Below, one piece after another: positions 26,487-34,203 of a DNA stretch of 64,000 nucleotides. Origin of the DNA: a bacterium (GTDB lineage Bacteria; Electryoneota; RPQS01). Where the stretch lies: contig JADJCU010000007.1 of the NCBI GenBank assembly GCA_016703065.1, positions 1 to 64,000 on the forward strand, read 5' to 3'. The notes beneath the pieces are model-generated. The model did no database searches. It was not told the DNA's origin and saw only the letters and a list, made by a program, of their open reading frames with translations. A program made the translations under genes and the position numbers. Position 1 is the first letter of the stretch. The number at the start of each line of letters is the position of its first letter.

Positions 26487-28208
26487 ATGGCAAAGCGTAA
26501 CAAGCTTGGTGTTGGCATCGATATCGGCAGCAAACGAATTCACCTCGCAGTCCTTAAGAATGGCGGAGACTCGGTTGTCGTCGAGAAACTAACGTGCGTT
26601 GATCTGCCCTCCGACGCCATTGTTGATGGCAATTGGATGGATGGCATTGCATTAAGCGAGACGTTAAAGAAGCTCGCCAAAGACCACGGTTTGAAAGGTA
26701 AAGAAGTCGCCGTAGCAGTCGGTGGCCGGCAACTGATGATCAAGAAGATCTCAACCGACGACATGTCGGACGCAGAGTTGCGCGGCGCCATCGAATACGA
26801 AGCCGATGCCAACCTGCCGTTCAATATCAATCAGGTGTCGCTCGACTACTCTCGGCTGCAGCAAGATGTCGATGGCGGTCGTATGGAAGTTCTGCTTGTC
26901 GCGGCCAAGAACGAAGTTGTGTTTGACTCGGTCGAGCCGCTCTATTGGGCTGGCATGAAGCCGAAAATCCTCGAAGCCGCTCCTTTTGCTATTCAAGCAA
27001 CACTTACCGAGGCGGGATACCTCGATGTTGAAGGTATAGTTGCGGTACTGCATGTCGGATTTCAGAGCACCGAAGTAATGCTGTATGATATGTCACAGTT
27101 CGAGACAAGTCGCAGCATTCCCATTGGCGGCAAAGCCTATGTCGAGGGCCTTGTGCGCCGTTCCGGCTACGGATTTGAGCGTGCCCTGAACTTGTTGTCA
27201 CGCGAAACTCACACTGAGGAAGAACAAGACACACTTGATGCCGTCGCGCGTTCCGTCGGTGAACGACTTGCGGAACAGATCGAGCGTGCGTTGCCGGAGT
27301 ACCTGGGTGTACTCGCTGAACGGCCTATCCACAAATTGATCCTGTGCGGAGGTGGTGCGGAACTGCCATGCCTGCAGTCGGCAATGCGGCAGCGATTTGG
27401 AATTGAAGTCGAAGTCGCGAATCCGTTCCGCAAAATGGGTGTGCCCGGTAAGGACGTTGTGGTTCCAGAAGGCGGAGATGCTGCAGGGTATTCCTGCGCC
27501 ATTGGGCTCGCGCTTCGCTCGATGAGCGGTTCAATGCCCGGGTTCAATCTAATCTTCCGCGAAGATCGTCCGGAGACCAAGCGTGCAAGCTATCTCGGCG
27601 CCAGTGCAGTAATTCCAATCATGGGCGTCTCTGCAGTGCTGCTGGGGATTCTCATCGTGCATTTGAATCAGCAAAGTTCACTGAACGCGCTGGAAGCGCG
27701 ACTACAGACGATTCGCGAGGAAACAGATCTCTATCGGGACAAGATTGCAGTTGTCGAAGATCTTACGTTCAAGCGCGCCGATGTGTCAGCCCGAATCGAT
27801 GTGATTCGGGAGTTGGACAAAAACAGGTTCGCAAGAGTCGAAGTGCTCGAAATGCTCGCGCAGCGAGTCCCCTCTCTGACTTGGCTTACTGAAGTGAAAG
27901 AGGCGGCGACACCCAGTGGCGCAGGTCTGAACGTCTCGGGAGTAACGAGTTCGAATACGCGCGTGGCCGAATTCATGACCGCTCTCTTGCAGGAGGCGCG
28001 TGTGAAAGCGGTTGACCTGCTGGTGACGCAGCAGAGCAAGGTGGCCGAAACGGAAGTGACCGAGTTCACTCTGCAGGTGACCATTCCTGAGATCGAAATG
28101 CAGGTTGTGAAACCAAAGAAAGAGAACTTGATCAAGAAGGGCGCCGAAGCGATTAAGGAAAAGAACAAGGCTTTGGACGAGGCCAAGAAGGAAGCTGGTA
28201 AACATTAG
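26487..28208 (+). CDS. pilM: PilM-PilN fusion protein of the T4P alignment complex
   Basis: Residues 1-355 are PilM, an actin-like (FtsA/SHS2) cytoplasmic ATP-binding protein: LGVGIDIGSKRIHLAVL at the start, GYLDVEGIVAVLHVGFQSTE for the second phosphate loop and LILCGGGAELPCL near the end. Without a stop the chain continues into a PilN-like part: a membrane helix (about 372-392), a coiled coil and a small periplasmic domain ending near residue 535, then a Lys/Glu-rich tail. Normally pilM and pilN are separate genes. At 573 aa the length equals PilM (about 350) plus PilN (about 190). It is followed by a lipoprotein and pilO, as expected for the M-N-O-P order. Confidence 0.88.
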   Translation: MAKRNKLGVGIDIGSKRIHLAVLKNGGDSVVVEKLTCVDLPSDAIVDGNWMDGIALSETLKKLAKDHGLKGKEVAVAVGGRQLMIKKISTDDMSDAELRGAIEYEADANLPFNINQVSLDYSRLQQDVDGGRMEVLLVAAKNEVVFDSVEPLYWAGMKPKILEAAPFAIQATLTEAGYLDVEGIVAVLHVGFQSTEVMLYDMSQFETSRSIPIGGKAYVEGLVRRSGYGFERALNLLSRETHTEEEQDTLDAVARSVGERLAEQIERALPEYLGVLAERPIHKLILCGGGAELPCLQSAMRQRFGIEVEVANPFRKMGVPGKDVVVPEGGDAAGYSCAIGLALRSMSGSMPGFNLIFREDRPETKRASYLGASAVIPIMGVSAVLLGILIVHLNQQSSLNALEARLQTIREETDLYRDKIAVVEDLTFKRADVSARIDVIRELDKNRFARVEVLEMLAQRVPSLTWLTEVKEAATPSGAGLNVSGVTSSNTRVAEFMTALLQEARVKAVDLLVTQQSKVAETEVTEFTLQVTIPEIEMQVVKPKKENLIKKGAEAIKEKNKALDEAKKEAGKH

Positions 28209-28236
28209 AATGAAAATAGACTTGGCAGGAGGAATC

Positions 28237-28641
28237 ATGCGTAAGATCGCGTTTCTCTCGATGCTTGCGTTCGTAGCTTTCATGGCGATGTCTTGCGAAG
28301 AAGACATCAACGACAGCAACGGCTCAGCAAAAGTGTCTGGTTACGTGTATCAATCCCGGCAGGACATGACGGGAGTTGAAGGCGTGCAAGTGATCATTGA
28401 AGGCAGCCAAAACGCCGACGATCCGTATACCGGTCCCGACAGATGGTGTTCAAGCAACGAGGACGGGTATTATGAAGGGTGGATCTTCCTTGGCTCGGAT
28501 CCTGAGACGGGCGGCTATGATTACGTCGGCGACTGTTCCGTTCAGTGGTTTTACCAGGGGATTCAACTGGACTCCGTTTCAGGCGTCACGCTGTCGCCTG
28601 GTAGTCATTTCACGATGCCGCCGCTCTTCATCAATCCTTGA
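28237..28641 (+). CDS. Small lipoprotein with carboxypeptidase-regulatory-like fold
   Basis: AGGAGG six bases before the ATG at 28237 fixes the start. The signal peptide ends in the lipobox MAMSC (Cys20). The mature part of about 115 aa resembles a CarboxypepD_reg/SdrD-type beta-sandwich, with VSGYVYQS at the start, VEGVQVIIEGS, and NEDGYYEGWIFLG as the usual T-x-x-x-G-x-Y motif. It separates pilMN from pilO, a place where T4P loci do not normally carry a gene. It could be a pilotin-like or pore-stabilising lipoprotein, but only the context suggests so. Confidence 0.65.
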   Translation: MRKIAFLSMLAFVAFMAMSCEEDINDSNGSAKVSGYVYQSRQDMTGVEGVQVIIEGSQNADDPYTGPDRWCSSNEDGYYEGWIFLGSDPETGGYDYVGDCSVQWFYQGIQLDSVSGVTLSPGSHFTMPPLFINP

Positions 28642-28652
28642 GGAGGAAGATC

Positions 28653-29297
28653 ATGTCAATCAATTTACGAAGTCCTGCGACTCAGAAATGGCTGATTGTC
28701 ACGTTTCTACTCTTCGGTGCGGCGTATGCGTATGCGAACTTTGTGTTCTTGCCTCGGCAAGACAAAGCGACTCGTCTTGAGTCGAGCATCAAAGAGGAGC
28801 AGGAGCTTCTTGCAAAGGGCAAGCGCGTCGCAGCCAACTACCAAACCGTGCAAGAGGACTACGCACGGCTGATGGCGAGTTGGGACATTGCGATTCAATT
28901 GCTGCCTACGCGCCAGGAGATGGACGCCCTTCTAAAGGCGATCTCAGAGGAGGGGAGCCGACGCGAAGTGAATTTCCTGCTGTTCCGCCCGATGGATCCG
29001 GTTGAGCAGCCGTATTACTGGGAGTATCCGATTCAGATCAGGACGCTTTCCTCTTATCACAATTTGGGTCGCTTCGCATCGAGCGTTGCGGGCCTCGAGC
29101 GCATCGTCAACGTCCGGAACATGCGCCTGACCGCCTATCGACCGATGAAGGGGCGCAGTCCAAATACCGTTGAAGCTGAATTCCTCGCCACGATCTACGT
29201 GTTCAAGGAGTTGGGATCGCCCGTCGAAGTGACTCCCAAGGAAGAGGACAAGAAGGGTAAGCGCCGCAAGGCGAGCTCTGAGCAGGAGGGCGCATGA
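28653..29297 (+). CDS. pilO: Type IV pilus alignment protein PilO
   Basis: The 214-aa protein from ATG 28653 (GGAGG seven bases ahead) has a short cytoplasmic N-terminus, one membrane helix (WLIVTFLLFGAAYAYANFVF), a coiled coil rich in Glu/Lys and a periplasmic ferredoxin-like domain with LPTRQEMDALLKAISEEGSR, the typical PilO signature. It pairs with the PilN part of the upstream fusion to form the inner-membrane alignment complex. The basic C-terminal tail overlaps the pilP start by four bases. Confidence 0.88.
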   Translation: MSINLRSPATQKWLIVTFLLFGAAYAYANFVFLPRQDKATRLESSIKEEQELLAKGKRVAANYQTVQEDYARLMASWDIAIQLLPTRQEMDALLKAISEEGSRREVNFLLFRPMDPVEQPYYWEYPIQIRTLSSYHNLGRFASSVAGLERIVNVRNMRLTAYRPMKGRSPNTVEAEFLATIYVFKELGSPVEVTPKEEDKKGKRRKASSEQEGA

Positions 29298-29866
29298 TGA
29301 AAACCTACGTCATCCTAATCGCATTGTTGGCCGTAGTTTCACTAGGCTATGCTGAAGAGGAAAATCCTGCGAAGCGAAAGAAACTCGCGCCACGAGAGCC
29401 CAGCGTCCCGGCGGAAGATGTCCTTCAACGCGAAGGTGAAATCCTGTCGACCGTCACGGAAGGTCTTGATTCGCTGGACGTTTTGCCTGATGAAATGACG
29501 ACCCAAAGTCAGGGCGGAACGCGCCGGGTGAAACTTGAAACGACGGTATTCAAGCGGCATGAGCCGGTCAATTATGGAGGATCGGATTATCGGGATCCAT
29601 TCCGCGCGTTGGTGAGCGACGAGAAGAAAGAGGGGGAGATCGTGACGGACCTGCTGCGGCTCGACGACGCAGTGCTCACAGGAGTCGTCTGGTCCGATGG
29701 CAAGTATTTGGCGATGGTCAAGGATAAGGATGGCAAGAGCTTTTTCTTGCGCGAAGGCGATTCAGTCTACAGCGGTCGCGTATTGTACGTCGGTCAGACT
29801 GAAGCAGTCTTCGAGATTTCCGAGTTTGGCGACTTCTCGCGCATCACATTGAAAGTTCAAGGATAA
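29294..29866 (+). CDS. pilP: Type IV pilus assembly protein PilP
   Basis: The 190-aa protein has a signal sequence (residues 2-20) without an obvious lipobox, whereas PilP is often a lipoprotein. A flexible region rich in charged residues follows, then the PilP beta-domain with SDYRDPFRALVSDEK as the hallmark R-D-P-F motif, LTGVVWSDGKYLAMV and FLREGDSVYSGRV. PilP links the PilN-PilO complex to the secretin. It starts at an ATGA overlap with pilO and is followed 44 bases later by pilQ. Confidence 0.87.
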   Translation: MMKTYVILIALLAVVSLGYAEEENPAKRKKLAPREPSVPAEDVLQREGEILSTVTEGLDSLDVLPDEMTTQSQGGTRRVKLETTVFKRHEPVNYGGSDYRDPFRALVSDEKKEGEIVTDLLRLDDAVLTGVVWSDGKYLAMVKDKDGKSFFLREGDSVYSGRVLYVGQTEAVFEISEFGDFSRITLKVQG

Positions 29867-29910
29867 CAATACCGGAGTCCGCTCCGGCAAGTCAGCGGAA
29901 AGGTGCAATC

Positions 29911-31140
29911 ATGCAGCGGTTTTGGATGATAACATTGCTGGTGTTGGCGTTAGTCGGCTCGCTGGCGTCAACCCTTCAAGCGGCGGACACGGGGTACGAA
30001 CGCCGTATCTCGATGAACGTCGAGCAGGCCGACATTCGTACGGTCCTGCGCAGTATCGCAGAATTCTCCGGCACGAATATCGTGGCTGGTTCCGAGGTGA
30101 CCGGACCAGTGACGGTCTTGCTAAACAACGTCCCATGGCGCGAAGCTCTGGACAACGTGCTTCGCATCAACGACTTTGTTGCCGTGGAGGAAAAGGGCGT
30201 GATCCGTGTTACGACCCACAAAGACATTGCGAGCGCGGCGCAATTGGAAGCGTTGATCACAAACATCTACGGAATCAAGTACGCGCGGGCAGAGACGCTG
30301 AAGAAGACTGTTGGAAAGTTGCTTTCCGAGCGCGGGAAGATAGAGTCCGACACGCGCGCGAATACGCTGATTATCACGGACATTCCCACCGTAATTGAGG
30401 CGATGAATAACATCGTCGATCAGCTTGACCGACCAACGGCGCAGGTCCTTGTCGAGGCGAAAATCGTCCAAGTCGATCAATCCCGCAGCCGCGAGTTGGG
30501 TGTTAGCTGGGCAATTGGAAACCTCGAGAATCCGACCGTGAATACGCAGGCAGGGGCGTCCGTGGACCTGGGAGTCACAAATCCCACCGGGTCGTTTTCC
30601 TTCGGCAAGCTCATTAATGGCGTTGATGTCAATGCGAAGCTGTCGGCACTGGAAAGCGAGAACGCGGCCGAAGTCTTGTCGCAGCCGTCGGTCTTGATTA
30701 ACGACAACGAATCTGCGCAGATTATCTCGGGCAAGCGAATACCGATTAATCGGCTTGATCAGTCCGGAAACATCGTCACGGAATTCTACGATGTTGCCGT
30801 AAAGTTGGATGTGACACCACACATCAATCCGAACAATGAAGTACTGATGACTCTTAACCCTGAAGTCGCCGATCTCTCCGGTGAAGCGACCGTTGCGGGT
30901 GGCATCATTATTCTCACGTCGGAAGTCAAGACGACTCTATTGGTGAAGGACGGCGAGACGGTAGTGATCGGCGGTGTCATCCGTTCAAAAGATGGCACCT
31001 TGAATCGGCGCGTCCCGCTCCTTCATGCCATTCCATTGTTCGGCAGGTTATTCGACTATGAAGTACAGACACACGACAAATCGGAGATTCTCGTCTTCGT
31101 GACGCCGCACGTGATCCCCGCCGAAATGGCCAAGAAATAG
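29911..31140 (+). CDS. pilQ: Short type IV pilus secretin PilQ
   Basis: PilQ forms the outer-membrane pore. The 409-aa protein has a signal peptide (cleavage near residue 25, after LQA) and a secretin/TonB short N-terminal (STN) domain with ISMNVEQADIRTVLRSIAEF. An N1-type domain (TNIYGIKYARAETLKKTVG) follows, then the secretin domain with VLVEAKIVQVD, the gate region and the end VPLLHAIPLFGRLF. It lacks the AMIN domains found in longer PilQ proteins. The locus ends with tandem hairpins after this gene. Confidence 0.92.
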   Translation: MQRFWMITLLVLALVGSLASTLQAADTGYERRISMNVEQADIRTVLRSIAEFSGTNIVAGSEVTGPVTVLLNNVPWREALDNVLRINDFVAVEEKGVIRVTTHKDIASAAQLEALITNIYGIKYARAETLKKTVGKLLSERGKIESDTRANTLIITDIPTVIEAMNNIVDQLDRPTAQVLVEAKIVQVDQSRSRELGVSWAIGNLENPTVNTQAGASVDLGVTNPTGSFSFGKLINGVDVNAKLSALESENAAEVLSQPSVLINDNESAQIISGKRIPINRLDQSGNIVTEFYDVAVKLDVTPHINPNNEVLMTLNPEVADLSGEATVAGGIIILTSEVKTTLLVKDGETVVIGGVIRSKDGTLNRRVPLLHAIPLFGRLFDYEVQTHDKSEILVFVTPHVIPAEMAKK

Positions 31141-31173
31141 CCACACTTCAGCGGAGAAGGCCTCTCCGTTTGG

Positions 31174-31197
31174 GTGCGCGCATTCTGATGCGCGCAC
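31174..31197. other. Perfect hairpin after pilQ
   Basis: A perfect 10-bp stem GTGCGCGCAT / ATGCGCGCAC encloses TCTG. It lacks a T-run, so it is not a classical terminator on its own. It may protect the 3' end of the transcript or act together with the terminator that follows. Confidence 0.5.
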
Positions 31198-31220
31198 GGC
31201 AATGCATGATTTGCACACCA

Positions 31221-31255
31221 GTAGACCCTCGCAAGAGGGTCTACTTATTGTTTAT
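31221..31255 (+). terminator. Rho-independent terminator of the pilus locus
   Basis: A perfect 10-bp stem GTAGACCCTC / GAGGGTCTAC encloses GCAA and is followed by the T-rich TTATTGTTTAT. It ends the pilMN-Q transcript. Confidence 0.85.
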
Positions 31256-31314
31256 AAGAGATTTGCAAGCGACAAATTAGATGGCCCACGTTATGCCAAA
31301 AGCGAATAAAACCA

Positions 31315-31343
31315 TTGACTTTCTTGCACGGTATCATTAGCTT
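31315..31343 (+). promoter_or_regulatory. Possible promoter of the first subtilase gene
   Basis: TTGACT (31315-31320) and TAGCTT (31338-31343) are 17 bases apart, about 90 bases ahead of the protease start. A weaker sigma-54-like match (TGGC at 31282, TGC at 31294) lies just upstream. Neither can be favoured from sequence alone. Confidence 0.35.
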
Positions 31344-31433
31344 TTAGCTTCATATTATTTGCGCAAGAGTCCCCCGCAGATGGGTCCGCAGGGGTACAAG
31401 CTATTTTTGGCCCGTAAATCTGGAGAAGTGCAG

Positions 31434-34145
31434 ATGAAGCTACGGCACGTTGGAGTATGCTGTTTGTTCCTGTTATTCGCGCATTCGGTCCTGGCAGGGC
31501 CTGCTGATCGCTGGGCGGGGATCGACTATTTGTCGGGCCGCCTGCTGGTGGTGTTAGACGAATCAGCCGGAGATCGAGTCCCGGCGTTGAGCGATGTTGG
31601 AATCGTCGAGATCGGGATCGCCGAACTTGATCAGCGCTTCAACGAATTTGAGTGCACATCAATGCGCCGCCTTGTCTCGGACGCAATTCTCGACCAAGTT
31701 GCGACGGCAGGACTCGATATCTACCGTACCTATATCCTGACTTTTCGTCCTGAGTATCCTGTGATGATTGTACTGGAGTCCTTTTCTGTAAGCGATTTCA
31801 TCAAAGAAGTAGAACCGGACATCATCTATCGGTCGGATCGTACGCCCAATGACCCCCAGTTTAGTTCCCAGTGGGACAAGCAGATCATGGGCGCTCCTGC
31901 GGTTTGGGATATCTCCACGGGCAGCCCGAGCATTATCTGTGCGGGCCTCGATACAGGCGTCGACTGGCGGCACCCGGATCTGTCTCCGGCACTGTGGGTG
32001 AATCCGGGAGAGGACGTTGATGGCGACCAGGAACCGTTCACAGAAACGGACTATCCCGGTGACCTTGACGACCTGAATGGCGCAGACGATGATGGAAATG
32101 GATATGTCGACGATTTCTTGGGATGGGATTTCATTTCCGGGATCGGCGGTTGCGCCGGTAACGAGGATTGCGATAATGTCCAGGACAATGATATGTTCGG
32201 TCGCGAATCGCATGGTACGCATGTTGGCGGTATCATGTGCGCGGCAGGTGACAATGGTCAGGGCGTGGCCGGCTTTTCTTGGGTGGGACGCCTGATGGCG
32301 CTGCGATGCGGGTACTTGTCGTCCGACATGCAGGGCTATATGCCGCAATCTGCGACGATTCCAGGTACTTATTATGCGATCGCTAACGGCGCTGACATAA
32401 TTAACATGTCTTACGGAGGTCCTGGGGCGTCTGGGCCTGCTCAAACGGCCACGGAAGCGGCGTGGGATGCCGGTCTACTGCTGTTTGGTGCCAGCGGCAA
32501 CGACAACCTTTCGAGCGTGCAGTATCCTGCGGGCTATGCGGATGTCATCGCGGTCAATGCCACAAATTCAACCGACCATAAGGCTAACTTCTCTAACTAC
32601 GGAAGTTGGACCGACATCTCGGCGCCAGGCGTTCAAATCCCGAGTACGGTGATTAACGGTGGGTATCAGTCTTGGGATGGGACTTCTATGGCATCGCCAA
32701 ATGCCGCCGGTGCGGCCGCGTTGCTTTGGTCATTGTTCCCGGATTTCGCGAACTCATCTATCCGCGACTTGATGTTCATGTCGGCAACGAATCTTGATGC
32801 TCTGAATCCGAATTACGTTGGTTTACTCGGCGCCGGACGCGTTGACGTGGAAACCGCTGCGTCAATGCTCCTGCCAAACGTAACGTTGACCCTTGGCCAG
32901 TTCACTGAATCCAATGGCGACGGTGACCATCACCTCGAGAGCGGCGAAACAGGGAACATCCTCGTCTCATTGACAAACAACCCTCTATGGGCTCCGGCGA
33001 CGAATCTCCAAATTGAATGTACATCCAGTGACCCGCTGGTCACCGTTAACAATCCGGTCCAGACATTGGGCGGTCTCGCGCCAAGCCAGACTCTAACGAT
33101 CTCGGTTGAGCTGACGGCGTCTTCGGTATCCGAGGCGTTTTGGCTGACGCTCAATTTTGACCTGTCCTCGGATGAAGGCTTCCATCGGACGATTTCTTCC
33201 GCAATGCGCGTCGGTCGCGGCCCCGTCTTGGTGATTGATGATGATGGGTCGCTGGACTTTCAATCATACTACTATGAGGCGCTGATCGATCTGGGCATGA
33301 ATCCAGACCTCTGGGACTCGGCGTTGGACGGCGAGGCCAGTGCGTTCGAACTAAGCCATTATGCGGGCGTGTTCTGGGTGTGCGGCAATGAAGCGACGAA
33401 CACACTCAGCGCGACAGAGCAGGCAGCCTTAACGGAATATCTGAACAACGGAGGCAAACTCCTGATCAGCGGTCAAGGCTTGCGTAACTATATTGGCGGC
33501 TCCAACTTCTTTGCAGATTATTTACATGCATCCAGCGATGCGGACTTGGCAGGCGACCGCGTCGTGCGTGGTGTGACGACGAACCCGGTTTTTGGCAGTT
33601 TCAGTCTGTTGTTGCAGGGCGGCCAATGCGCCAATAACGGCATGGCCGGTCCCGACCGTGTCACGCCAGTGAACGGCGGAACGGCTGCTTTTGAATACAC
33701 GAATGTCGGCGGCACCGGAGCGGTCATGTATGACGGTGCCTACAAAGTACTGTATTTCGCGTTCGCGCTCGAAGCAGCCTGTGGACTTGCTGGGACACAG
33801 CACTATTCGACCGTTCTTTCATCAACGTTGGATTGGTGGCAGATTGAGGATGCTGAGCATGAGTCCCGTCCCGAATTGCCGTCCTCTTCGCGTTTACTCG
33901 GAAACTACCCGAATCCGTTTAACCCGGAGACGGTAATCCAGTTTGAAATGAATGCCCGCGCCATGGTACAGCTGAATGTGTACGATGTTCAGGGGCGGCT
34001 TGTGAGCGAGCTGCTTAGCGGCGTCGTAGAGCCGGGCGTGCACAGTGTCCGGTTCGATGGTTCAGCCTTGTCCAGCGGCGTTTACTTTGCCCGCATGGCG
34101 GCGAATGGAACCTCGCACAGCTCGAAGATGATCTTGCTCAAATAG
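31434..34145 (+). CDS. Secreted S8 (subtilisin-like) protease with C-terminal sorting domain
   Basis: ATG 31434 follows GGAGAAG and gives 903 aa with a signal peptide (residues 1-20). An N-terminal inhibitor-like propeptide precedes the catalytic domain, which has the full triad: Asp173 (GLDTGVDWRHP), His260 (ESHGTHVGG) and Ser418 (WDGTSMASPNAAG). Between Asp and His lies an acidic insert with DLDDLNGADDDGNGYVDDF, probably calcium-binding. Beta-sandwich and flavodoxin-like domains fill the C-terminal half. The last 80 residues are the FCB-type secretion tail (NYPNPFNPETVIQFEM to SSKMILLK). Such tails mark proteins for type IX-like export; no export genes are present in this window. Confidence 0.9.
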   Translation: MKLRHVGVCCLFLLFAHSVLAGPADRWAGIDYLSGRLLVVLDESAGDRVPALSDVGIVEIGIAELDQRFNEFECTSMRRLVSDAILDQVATAGLDIYRTYILTFRPEYPVMIVLESFSVSDFIKEVEPDIIYRSDRTPNDPQFSSQWDKQIMGAPAVWDISTGSPSIICAGLDTGVDWRHPDLSPALWVNPGEDVDGDQEPFTETDYPGDLDDLNGADDDGNGYVDDFLGWDFISGIGGCAGNEDCDNVQDNDMFGRESHGTHVGGIMCAAGDNGQGVAGFSWVGRLMALRCGYLSSDMQGYMPQSATIPGTYYAIANGADIINMSYGGPGASGPAQTATEAAWDAGLLLFGASGNDNLSSVQYPAGYADVIAVNATNSTDHKANFSNYGSWTDISAPGVQIPSTVINGGYQSWDGTSMASPNAAGAAALLWSLFPDFANSSIRDLMFMSATNLDALNPNYVGLLGAGRVDVETAASMLLPNVTLTLGQFTESNGDGDHHLESGETGNILVSLTNNPLWAPATNLQIECTSSDPLVTVNNPVQTLGGLAPSQTLTISVELTASSVSEAFWLTLNFDLSSDEGFHRTISSAMRVGRGPVLVIDDDGSLDFQSYYYEALIDLGMNPDLWDSALDGEASAFELSHYAGVFWVCGNEATNTLSATEQAALTEYLNNGGKLLISGQGLRNYIGGSNFFADYLHASSDADLAGDRVVRGVTTNPVFGSFSLLLQGGQCANNGMAGPDRVTPVNGGTAAFEYTNVGGTGAVMYDGAYKVLYFAFALEAACGLAGTQHYSTVLSSTLDWWQIEDAEHESRPELPSSSRLLGNYPNPFNPETVIQFEMNARAMVQLNVYDVQGRLVSELLSGVVEPGVHSVRFDGSALSSGVYFARMAANGTSHSSKMILLK

Positions 34146-34203
34146 CACATAGAAGATTCCCCGGGGCGTTGAAGAACTATCGAAGGGGTTGCAGGTGAAA
34201 GGA

